Of a stretch of 47,720 nt of DNA, positions 41,481-47,720 are shown in pieces. The notes beneath the pieces were generated by a model. The model saw only the letters and a list, made by a program, of their open reading frames with translations, had not been told where the DNA came from and ran no database searches. The stretch spans positions 1 through 47,720 of the forward strand of contig NZ_JAFUAG010000019.1 of assembly GCF_017464355.1 (NCBI RefSeq). Reading direction: 5' to 3'. This stretch comes from Ruminococcus sp. Lineage in GTDB: Bacteria > Bacillota > Clostridia > Oscillospirales > Ruminococcaceae. Each line of letters starts with the position of its first letter. Position 1 is the stretch's first letter. The position numbers and the translations under genes are program-made.

Positions 41481-42107
41481 ATGAATAACAATGACATTAC
41501 CATACGTTTGGAAGATACAAGTGACTACAGGACAGTTGAAGAGCTGATAAGAGAGTCTTTCTGGAACGTTTACCGCCCGGGGTGCAGCGAGCATCTGGTG
41601 ATGCACGTTCTCAGGGACGACCCAGCTTTTGTGAAAGAACTGGACTTCGTCATGGAAAAGGACGGCAGGATCATCGGGCAGAATATGTTCATGGAAACGG
41701 TCATTAAGGCTGATGACGGCAGGGTCATACCTGTGCTGACCATGGGGCCTATCTGCATAGCCAACGACCTGAAAAGGCAGGGCTGCGGGAAGATGCTGCT
41801 GGACTATTCGCTGGAAAAGGCGGCGGCATCGGGCTACGGTGCGGTGCTGTTTGAGGGGAACATAGGCTTTTACGGGAAAAGCGGGTTTGACTACGCTGAA
41901 AAATTCGGCATAAGATATCACGACCTCCCCGAGGGAGCAGATGCTTCGTTCTTCCTCTGCAAGGAGCTGAAAAGCGGGTACCTTGACGGTGTGACTGGTG
42001 TTTACCTGACACCTCAGGGCTACTATGTGAGCGATGAGGACGTGGAGGAGTTTGACAAAAGTTTCCCGCCGAAGGTAAAGCTCAGGCTTGACAGCCAGAT
42101 ATTTTAA
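41481..42107 (+). CDS. GNAT-family N-acetyltransferase
   Basis: 208 residues. The acetyl-CoA motif region is seen as GPICIANDLKRQGCGKMLLDYSLEKA (motif A, Q/RxxGxG/A form) with the fold order of GNAT proteins. The acceptor substrate is unknown. The last about 60 residues, past the GNAT core, are not typical and may form a dimer or lid. ATG 41481 has CAGGAGGATA before it. Possibly preceded by a structured leader. Confidence 0.87.
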   Translation: MNNNDITIRLEDTSDYRTVEELIRESFWNVYRPGCSEHLVMHVLRDDPAFVKELDFVMEKDGRIIGQNMFMETVIKADDGRVIPVLTMGPICIANDLKRQGCGKMLLDYSLEKAAASGYGAVLFEGNIGFYGKSGFDYAEKFGIRYHDLPEGADASFFLCKELKSGYLDGVTGVYLTPQGYYVSDEDVEEFDKSFPPKVKLRLDSQIF

Positions 42108-42118
42108 ACGCATACTAT

Positions 42119-42153
42119 GGCCGCAGTTCCGTTAAGGGGACTGCGGTCTTTTT
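42119..42153 (+). terminator. Terminator of the GNAT gene
   Basis: GGCCGCAGTTCC pairs with GGGGACTGCGGTC with a G-T pair, followed by TTTTTG. Confidence 0.85.
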
Positions 42154-42165
42154 GTGCAGAAATTG

Positions 42166-42179
42166 CTTAAACGTTTTCT
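42166..42179 (+). promoter_or_regulatory. CcpA/LacI-type site upstream of GH31
   Basis: CTTAAACGTTTTCT matches 11 of 14 cre positions and shares TAAACGNTTNC with the site at 11591-11604. The rest of 42180-42410 is AT-rich and holds no gene and no convincing promoter. Confidence 0.35.
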
Positions 42180-42410
42180 GAAAGCAAGGTATTTCCATAC
42201 TTTCAGAATATGATATATTTTCAAAACAAATTCACCAAAAGTTTAGCAAATTTCTTTTTAAAAGCATAAAGATATTCTACAATATAGATTTATGCTATTG
42301 CTTTTTCAGGCAGAATATATTAAAATATATCTATCAAAAGGCGGCACAGGTCTACGGACGTTCGCTTTCATTTGTTTATATCTGCACAGGAAACAAGGAG
42401 GTAACACAGC

Positions 42411-44756
42411 ATGAAATTCGCTGACGGTTTCTGGCTCAATCAGAGAGGATACGAAGTCAACTACGCTAACCAGGCCTATGATATCGTTGAGATAGAAAAC
42501 GGCTTTATGGTAGTGGCCACACCATTTTTCGGAAGAGAAAGGTACAAGCTGCTGGGCAGCGCTAATCTGGAGATAGCCTATACTTCGGAGTTTGAGAACG
42601 TTATAAGAGTAAATATAACCCACCACAAGGGCTACAAGGACAACGGCCCCCACTTTGTACTCAACAAGGGCTGCTGCAAGCCCACTGTCACCATTGACGA
42701 GCATAAGGCAGTGCTTGTTTCGGGGGATACCAGAGTTGAGGTATCAAGAGACAGCTGGAGCGTTTCATATTATTATAAGGACAAGAAGCTGACCAGCGGC
42801 GGCTGGAGGAGCACAGGCGTTGTGTTTGAGAGTGCTTTCAAGCAGCAGGCAAGGCTGGCCACCCAGGCAGACGATACCTTCTGGAGCTACCCTGCCGACC
42901 CCAAACGCACTTATATCAGGGAACAGCTTGATACCACCGTAGGCGAGTATTTCTACGGCTTCGGCGAGAAGTTCACCACTTTCACAAAAAATGGTCAGAA
43001 CGTTGAGATCTGGAATGCTGACGGCGGCACCTGCTCCGACCAGAGCTACAAGAGCGTGCCTTTCTATGTTTCTTCCAGGGGCTACGGAATTTTCGTCAAC
43101 TCCACCGACAAGGTAAGCTTTGAGGTATGCTCTGATACAGTATCAAAGGTAAGCTTCACCCTGCCCGGGGAGAACCTGGAATACTTCCTGTTCGGCGGCG
43201 AGGATCTGACACAGGTCATGAAGGGCTACACCGACCTGACAGGCAAGCCTTCTCTGCCCCCTGCATTTTCTTTCGGCCTGTGGCTGACTTCGTCATTCAC
43301 CACCAGCTACGATGAGGCTACCATTACCAGCTTCATCGACGGCATGGCTGAAAGGGATATACCCCTGCAGGTCTTCCACTTTGACTGCTTCTGGATGAAG
43401 GGTCTGGAATGGTGCAACTTTGAATGGGATACCGAACAGTTCCCCGACCCCGAGGGTCTGCTGAAAAGGCTCCATGATACCAAGGGTCTGAAGACCTGCG
43501 TGTGGATAAACCCCTATGTAGGTCAGCGTTCAAGGCTGTTCGATGAGGGCATGGAGCATGGCTATTTCATCAAGAAGACCGACGGCTCGGTGTTCCAGTG
43601 CGATGAATGGCAGCCCGGTATGGCTATAGTTGACTTCACCAACCCCGAGGCCTGCAAGTGGTACGCAGGCTACCTGAGAAAGCTCTGCGAAATGGGCGTT
43701 GATACCTTCAAGACAGACTTCGGCGAGAGGATACCCACCCGCGATGTGGTTTACTTCGACGGTTCCGACCCCATAAAGATGCACAACTTCTACACCTACC
43801 TGTACAACGAGTGCGTTTTCAATGTACTGAAGGAATACTACGGCGAGAACAAGGCCTGCCTGTTCGCAAGGTCTGCTACCGCAGGGGGACAGAAGTTCCC
43901 TGTACACTGGGGCGGTGACTGCTCGGGCAACTACAATTCCATGGCAGAGGTCGTTCGCGGCTGCCTGAGCCTGTGTATCTCGGGATTTGGCTATACCTCC
44001 CACGATATGGCAGGTTTTGAGGCCACTGCAACTCCCGATATCTACAAGAGGTGGGCTGCCTTCGGTCTGTTCTCCACCCATTCAAGGCTCCACGGAAATC
44101 AGTCCTACCGCGTGCCGTGGCTGTTCGATGAGGAAAGCTGCGATGTGCTGCGCTTCTTCACCAAGAAGAAAGGCGAGCTGATGCCCTACCTGTGGGCACA
44201 GGCTATCAAGACCCACGAGGTCGGCGTTACCATGATGAGGGCTATGGTCATAGATTTCGCTGACGACCCCGCCTGCCTCACCCTTGATAGGCAGTATATG
44301 CTGGGTGACAACATACTGGTTTCACCCATACTCAACGAAGAGGGCATTGCCCAGTACTATGTCCCCGAGGGAAGATGGACAGATATCATCACAGGCAAGG
44401 TATTCGAGGGCGGCAGATGGTACACCCACAAGTGCAGCTATTTCGAGATACCCGCACTGGCAAGACCCAACAGCATTATCCCCTGCGGCAATTTCAAGAG
44501 AGATTTTGAGTACGATTATCTGGACGGCACCAACTTCACCATTTATGAGCTTGAAGATGGAAAGTCCGCTGTTTGCCCTGTTTACGACACAGAAGCAAAC
44601 AAGGTGTTCGAGCTGAAGGCCACCAGGAACGGCAGCAAGATCGAATGCGAGTACACCGAAACAAAGTCCGCTTTCAGGATAAGCGTCGCCAACACCGACA
44701 AGGTCATCGAGGTGACACCTACCGTCGGCAGCGGCAAGGTCATTATTGATCTGTAA
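42411..44756 (+). CDS. GH31 alpha-xylosidase (YicI-like), cytosolic
   Basis: 781-residue retaining GH31 enzyme without signal peptide, predicted to release alpha-linked xylose from xyloglucan-type oligosaccharides taken into the cell. The nucleophile is Asp436 in KTDFGERIPT and the acid/base Asp503 in HWGGDC. The sequence around both follows E. coli YicI closely (DGSDPIKMHNFYTYLYNE, ARSATAGGQKFPVHWGGDC, FSTHSRLHGNQSYRVPW). GERIPT, in particular, is typical of alpha-xylosidases rather than alpha-glucosidases. ATG 42411 has AAGGAGGTAAC upstream. Confidence 0.93.
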   Translation: MKFADGFWLNQRGYEVNYANQAYDIVEIENGFMVVATPFFGRERYKLLGSANLEIAYTSEFENVIRVNITHHKGYKDNGPHFVLNKGCCKPTVTIDEHKAVLVSGDTRVEVSRDSWSVSYYYKDKKLTSGGWRSTGVVFESAFKQQARLATQADDTFWSYPADPKRTYIREQLDTTVGEYFYGFGEKFTTFTKNGQNVEIWNADGGTCSDQSYKSVPFYVSSRGYGIFVNSTDKVSFEVCSDTVSKVSFTLPGENLEYFLFGGEDLTQVMKGYTDLTGKPSLPPAFSFGLWLTSSFTTSYDEATITSFIDGMAERDIPLQVFHFDCFWMKGLEWCNFEWDTEQFPDPEGLLKRLHDTKGLKTCVWINPYVGQRSRLFDEGMEHGYFIKKTDGSVFQCDEWQPGMAIVDFTNPEACKWYAGYLRKLCEMGVDTFKTDFGERIPTRDVVYFDGSDPIKMHNFYTYLYNECVFNVLKEYYGENKACLFARSATAGGQKFPVHWGGDCSGNYNSMAEVVRGCLSLCISGFGYTSHDMAGFEATATPDIYKRWAAFGLFSTHSRLHGNQSYRVPWLFDEESCDVLRFFTKKKGELMPYLWAQAIKTHEVGVTMMRAMVIDFADDPACLTLDRQYMLGDNILVSPILNEEGIAQYYVPEGRWTDIITGKVFEGGRWYTHKCSYFEIPALARPNSIIPCGNFKRDFEYDYLDGTNFTIYELEDGKSAVCPVYDTEANKVFELKATRNGSKIECEYTETKSAFRISVANTDKVIEVTPTVGSGKVIIDL

Positions 44757-44777
44757 ATAAAAGGATACTAATAGAAG

Positions 44778-44815
44778 AGGAAGATACTTCATGTCAGAGG
44801 TATCTTCCTTTTTAT
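44778..44815 (+). terminator. Terminator of the GH31 gene
   Basis: AGGAAGATAC (44778-44787) pairs with GTATCTTCCT (44800-44809), followed by TTTTAT. Confidence 0.9.
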
Positions 44816-44861
44816 ATACAGGCGGCCTTTACGGACATGAGTAAAAATTTCCTCATGGCTA

Positions 44862-44890
44862 TTGAACCCGAAATTGAGATGTGCTATAAT
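44862..44890 (+). promoter_or_regulatory. Promoter of the WYL regulator
   Basis: TTGAAC at 44862-44867, a 17-base spacer and TATAAT at 44885-44890 with TGC before it. Confidence 0.75.
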
Positions 44891-44924
44891 ATACCCATGA
44901 AAACACGTTAAGGTGGAATTATCC

Positions 44925-45967
44925 ATGGCAGCAAAAGAACCTAAAAAGCTTGCAATTTTTTACATTCTGAAAGCTCCGGAGAACCACAGCTGTTACGAAA
45001 AAAGGTATTCGCAAAGTCAGATCATCGATCTGGTATACGATGATTACGGCATGAAGCTTGACCGCAAGACCATACGACATAATCTATCCATGCTTATCGA
45101 AGCAGGTTTTCCTTTAAAGTATGAGGAACACCACCGCACGAACAAGAAAGGTCAGCAGGAAAACATACTTACAAACTGGTACTACGAACACGAGCAGAAA
45201 TTCGATGACAGCGAATTGCAGATAATGATCGACAGCCTGATTTTCTCTAATTTTCTCCCGCAGACCCACTGCCGTGACATAGTGAAGAAAATAGCTGAGC
45301 TTGGCAGCGAGGGATCCCGTAAAACACTGGAGAGATCATATGATTCAGTTCATCAGCGACCTGTCAACAAGCAGATGTTCTATACGGTATCTATCCTGAG
45401 CGAGGCCATATCTCTCAGGAAAAAGGTAACATTCAGCTACTGCGACTACGACACTGACCTGAAGTTCCACCCACGGCTGAACGATAACAAAACTCCCGGG
45501 CTGTACAGCGTAAGCCCGTACAAGCTGATGTCTATCAATGGGCGCTACTATATGCTCGGAAAGAACGATAGCCATGACAGCCTCAGCACATTCCGCATAG
45601 ACAGGATAAAGGACATATTCCTCACCGAGCAGAATGCTGTATCCGTGCGGAGCGTGAAAGGCTGCGAGAACGGTATAGACCTTGCAGAATTCGCTGTCTT
45701 TCACCCTAATATGTGGGGCGGAGATTATGCACCTGTACGTTCATCTGCCCGAGATATATTATGGATGATATAGTTGACTGGTTCGGCAGCAGGGCAAATA
45801 TCCGTCAGTTCGAAAATGATATGCTGGAGATACGTGTGCGTATCAGCGAGGGTGCTATGAAGCACTGGGCGATACAGTATGCTGACTGTGTCGAGGTGAT
45901 ATCTCCGAAGCGCGTGAGGGAAGATGTCGCAAAAACACTGCGGGCAGCCGCTGAAAGATATAAGTAA
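44925..45967 (+). pseudogene. WYL-domain transcriptional regulator, frameshifted
   Basis: Winged-helix N-terminus (KKLAIFYILKAPENH, then SQIIDLVYDDYGMKLDRKTI), a linker and a WYL domain (YSVSPYKLMSINGRYYMLGK, FRIDRIKDIF). The frame from ATG 44925 breaks after HPNMWGGDYAPV; the rest (TFICPRYIMDDIVDWFG and on to RAAAERYK) continues in the frame shifted by one. Restoring one A at about 45737 (GTACG to GTAACG) gives a normal protein of about 348 residues. As written the gene would lose the last about 75 residues of the WYL C-terminal extension. Either a recent loss or a sequencing error. WYL proteins bind ligand and control nearby genes, often mobile or defence ones. Confidence 0.82.
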
Positions 45968-46096
45968 GAAAAACCACTGCCGACACCGCCTTTTTTTGAA
46001 TAGGGGATATGCTATGATATATCTACGAGCAAGGTGAAAGCAGCGTAGGCTTATGACGTTTCGGTTTCAGATCCTTGTTGAATGGAGGATCGATTT

Positions 46097-46642
46097 ATGG
46101 ACAGAGTTGAGTTGTATGGGTATGCAAAAAGCAGGTTAGAAAAGTTGGCAAAAGCACAAGATATCGATATAGACAAATATTGTGTTCCAAATTGCTATAA
46201 TAAGTATCTGCAACTATGTGGAGATATTCAAGACGGAGGGTTTATTTCCGAGATAATTAATTTTTGGGGTAATTTAAATAGTGAATAAACTGTTAAAGAT
46301 AGAATTAAACAAATCATCCCCAATTTTGATTATCAAAAAGTTTTGGAATTTGATAACCGGGAAATTCTTTTTGAAAAATTCTGCAAACCAATTTCGGAAA
46401 AACTAGATTCACAAAAACAGCTTCTAATAAATGATAACAAACTGACAATAGGGCAGAAATATGTCAAAGGTATTTTTCAAGGAGCAGAATACCTTGGAAT
46501 GAAATATAAAGATATAAAATCTATTGAAGATAAACTTTCTGATTCTCCTTGTGATTTTGGAAGTGTAAAAAGAGAACTGTATCAATTAAGAAAATTAAAG
46601 GATAAAATCTGTGGATCTGGCTTTGCTTTATGCTATAAGTGA
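46097..46642 (+). pseudogene. AT-rich gene interrupted by an in-frame stop, unknown function
   Basis: ATG 46097 (GGAGGAT at 46084-46090) opens 63 codons ending at TAA 46286-46288. The same frame continues at once (TVKDRIKQIIPNFDYQKVLE) and runs on to a TGA at 46640-46642, with no good ribosome site for the second half. The simplest reading is one gene of about 181 codons with a nonsense mutation. The C-terminus KLKDKICGSGFALCYK recalls a helix-hairpin-helix start and may be cut short by the element beginning at about 46640. Base composition is markedly AT-richer than the rest of the window, a sign of transfer. Confidence 0.5.
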
Positions 46643-46709
46643 CGCTATTCGGCATTAGTATCCCTTAGTGGTCATTAAGAGGCATTTAGAACCCTATTTT
46701 ACGTCACTT
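46637..46709. repeat. Inverted repeat at the start of the right-hand element
   Basis: AAGTGACG (46637-46644) and CGTCACTT (46702-46709) are exact complements. They span the point where the AT-rich gene ends and the repeat region begins. Confidence 0.4.
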
Positions 46710-46714
46710 TTTGA

Positions 46715-46856
46715 GGTAGAAACCTCGAAAATCGCGCTATTTCGTCAAACTCAAAAATCTACCTGATTTAAGATTTTGGGTAGAAACTTGGTAGATACCT
46801 ACCGCCGTCAAGGTCGGTAGAAAGTTGGTAGAAACCCTAAAACAAACGGTAGAAAG
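46715..46856 (+). repeat. Iteron-like direct repeats (GGTAGAAAC)
   Basis: Six copies of GGTAGA(A/T)A(C/G) start at 46715, 46779, 46790, 46816, 46827 and 46848. Two pairs are spaced exactly 11 bases apart. An inverted copy (ATCTACCT) lies at 46758-46765. This is the layout of an origin or a multi-site operator. A plausible initiator-type gene follows at 47329. Confidence 0.55.
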
Positions 46857-46885
46857 CCTGTTGACAAAGCAAACTGAATAATGGA

Positions 46886-46931
46886 AAATAGCGGACGGTG
46901 TTTCATAACAGAAGCGCTGTCCGCTATTTTT
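46886..46931 (+). terminator. Terminator after the iteron region
   Basis: AAATAGCGGAC pairs with GTCCGCTATTT across a 22-base loop, followed by TTA. A TTGACA box at 46861-46866 lies just before it. Confidence 0.6.
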
Positions 46932-46954
46932 ATGCCCAAAATTGAATACCGTAC

Positions 46955-46986
46955 ATCGCTTCTCAGCAATGAGGAGCGATTTTTTT
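46955..46986 (+). terminator. Second terminator before the 47020 gene
   Basis: ATCGCTTCTC (46955-46964) pairs with GAGGAGCGAT (46971-46980) with one G-T pair, followed by six T. Confidence 0.75.
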
Positions 46987-47019
46987 ATTTCAGATGAACT
47001 ATGTCAAGGAGGTCTTTCT

Positions 47020-47310
47020 ATGCCGAACCCTACGAAAATCAGCTTGCCGAGAATCAATTACAGGTTCATAGCAAGTGCCTGCGTTCCGGTTCTTACCGTC
47101 ATGTTCAACAAGGTCGAAAAGGACTATTCTACGTTCGAAGAACTGTGTGACCATGATGAACTGTCGAAGTTCAACCGTGACGAGATCAAAAAAGCCGTGA
47201 CAGAGCTTTGCAGCAGGAAGTTCCTCCTTGAAGTGGAAAAGCCGTATGGCTGTGTTTATGCTGTGAACAAGCTGCTTATGGCAAATATGGAGTTTGTGTA
47301 CGGCAGATGA
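47020..47310 (+). CDS. Small protein of the right-hand element, unknown function
   Basis: 96 residues. It looks like a winged-helix or small helical domain: MFNKVEKDYSTFEELCDHDE, then a region DEIKKAVTELCSRKFLLEVE ending in a beta pair (YGCVYAVNKLL). It could bind DNA, perhaps with the next gene. ATG 47020 has AAGGAGG 7 bases before it. It is 18 bases before the next start, so the two form an operon. Confidence 0.6.
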   Translation: MPNPTKISLPRINYRFIASACVPVLTVMFNKVEKDYSTFEELCDHDELSKFNRDEIKKAVTELCSRKFLLEVEKPYGCVYAVNKLLMANMEFVYGR

Positions 47311-47328
47311 GCTGAGGGAGGAATGGAA

Positions 47329-47720
47329 ATGGACAAGCGTAACAGTAAAAAGAAAACCGTGGGCGATACTGTCTGCGAGATACATAAATTCAGCGGTTAT
47401 GCCGTTCTGAACAACTGCTTCGTGCGGTCTACCAAACTTGGCTGTCCTGCCATTGGTCTGCTCGGCAGAGTCATGGACTTGCCTCTGTCATGGGTTTTCA
47501 CTAAGGCAGGGCTTATTGCACTATGCCCTGATGGTGAGACAGCTATCGACAGCGCACTGAATTACCTGAAAGAATGGGGCTACCTTGAAATTGAAGTAAA
47601 AATGCCGAATGAGAACCCGACAGGCAAGATTCAGACGATCTACAAGTTTTATGAGTATTCAGCGAAGGATACCTCTATCCCTCAGTACGACTATGAGCTT
47701 GAAACCTTTACGGTGGATAA
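47329..47720 (+). CDS. Helix-turn-helix, replication-initiator-like protein, incomplete at the window edge
   Basis: Open to the last base; 130 codons seen, no stop. The N-terminal part has the layout of Firmicute element replication or helix-turn-helix proteins: a FVRSTKLGCPAIGLLGRVMD stretch like the usual FxxxxxLsxkAkGLLxyxLsLP, then LPLSWVFTKAGLIALCPDGE like the DDWxfxxxgLaxxxxDG block, and IDSALNYLKEWGYLE like the ALxxLxxxGYL. ATG 47329 has GGGAGG 7 bases upstream; ATG 47323 is too close to it. Context (iterons, coupled small gene) fits an initiator or regulator of an integrative element. Confidence 0.6.
   Translation, partial: MDKRNSKKKTVGDTVCEIHKFSGYAVLNNCFVRSTKLGCPAIGLLGRVMDLPLSWVFTKAGLIALCPDGETAIDSALNYLKEWGYLEIEVKMPNENPTGKIQTIYKFYEYSAKDTSIPQYDYELETFTVD

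Noticed and set aside
46715-46856. GGTAGAAAC repeats as a CRISPR array
   Set aside because: The repeats are only 9 bases long with irregular short spacing; no cas genes nearby.
46861-46931. A short counter-transcript RNA between TTGACA 46861 and the terminator at 46931
   Set aside because: No acceptable -10 at 17 bases (GAAAAT), and the transcript would be mostly the terminator hairpin; kept only as a terminator.

Overview
The window looks like chromosome of a Gram-positive anaerobe of the Oscillospiraceae, most like Ruminococcus (R. albus group). The reasons are a type I dockerin on a secreted protein, a GH130_1 mannosylglucose phosphorylase of the kind known from R. albus, cytosolic GH13 and GH31 enzymes, Gram-positive lipoproteins, and very regular sigma-A promoters (TTGACA-17-TATAAT, often with an extended TGC in front of the -10). 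The genus is an inference from gene content. I saw no rRNA, tRNA or CRISPR array.

Layout. 1-1.4 kb: a membrane-anchored alpha/beta hydrolase in a promoter/hairpin module that recurs at 9.7-10.3 kb. 1.4-5.4 kb: lepA, two small membrane proteins and hemW, probably one operon. 5.5-9.7 kb: an efflux-adaptor-like lipoprotein, two envelope proteins of unknown function and a ZIP metal transporter. 9.8-10.2 kb: a frameshifted DUF2019 gene in the second copy of the module. 10.3-11.5 kb: the mannosylglucose phosphorylase. 11.7-14.3 kb: a large secreted beta-helix protein. 14.4-16.9 kb: a cation/proton antiporter operon carrying two paralogous membrane proteins. 17-18.9 kb: a WG-repeat protein ending in a dockerin. 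19.6-20.7 kb: gapA, with codon use typical of high expression. 20.7-21.7 kb: a lipoprotein, a 32-residue small ORF and a fragment of an XRE regulator. 21.9-23.2 kb: a GH13 enzyme. 23.5-24.0 kb: a decayed CPBP gene and a hairpin repeat. 24.1-27.3 kb: a three-subunit biotin-dependent carboxyl-transfer operon. 27.6-30.3 kb: a DUF3810 metallopeptidase and an orphan solute-binding lipoprotein. 30.8-33.6 kb: rnhA, a cysteine desulfurase and mnmA (the last two cooperate in tRNA 2-thiolation). 33.6-34.1 kb: an internally deleted IS3-type element whose two ends are still visible. 34.2-38.5 kb: a moxR-DUF58-transglutaminase operon. 38.8-42.1 kb: an rRNA uracil methyltransferase, a CapA-like lipoprotein and a GNAT acetyltransferase. 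42.4-44.8 kb: a GH31 alpha-xylosidase. 44.9-46.6 kb: a frameshifted WYL regulator and an AT-rich gene with an internal stop. 46.6 kb to the end: what looks like the start of a mobile or replicating element, with iteron-like repeats, two terminators and two genes, the second running off the window.

Physiology. GH130, GH13 and GH31 lack signal peptides and act inside the cell on imported manno-, malto- and xylo-oligosaccharides. CcpA/LacI-like sites lie upstream of the GH130 and GH31 genes. GAPDH and the carboxyl-transfer operon fit a fermentative, possibly propionate- or succinate-linked, central metabolism. The most unusual items are the duplicated promoter/hairpin module, a conserved leader-like sequence present twice near secreted-protein genes, a transcarboxylase-like operon with no membrane subunit, a candidate minus-strand RNA before rnhA, the small ORF at 21.4 kb, and the repeat region at the right edge.
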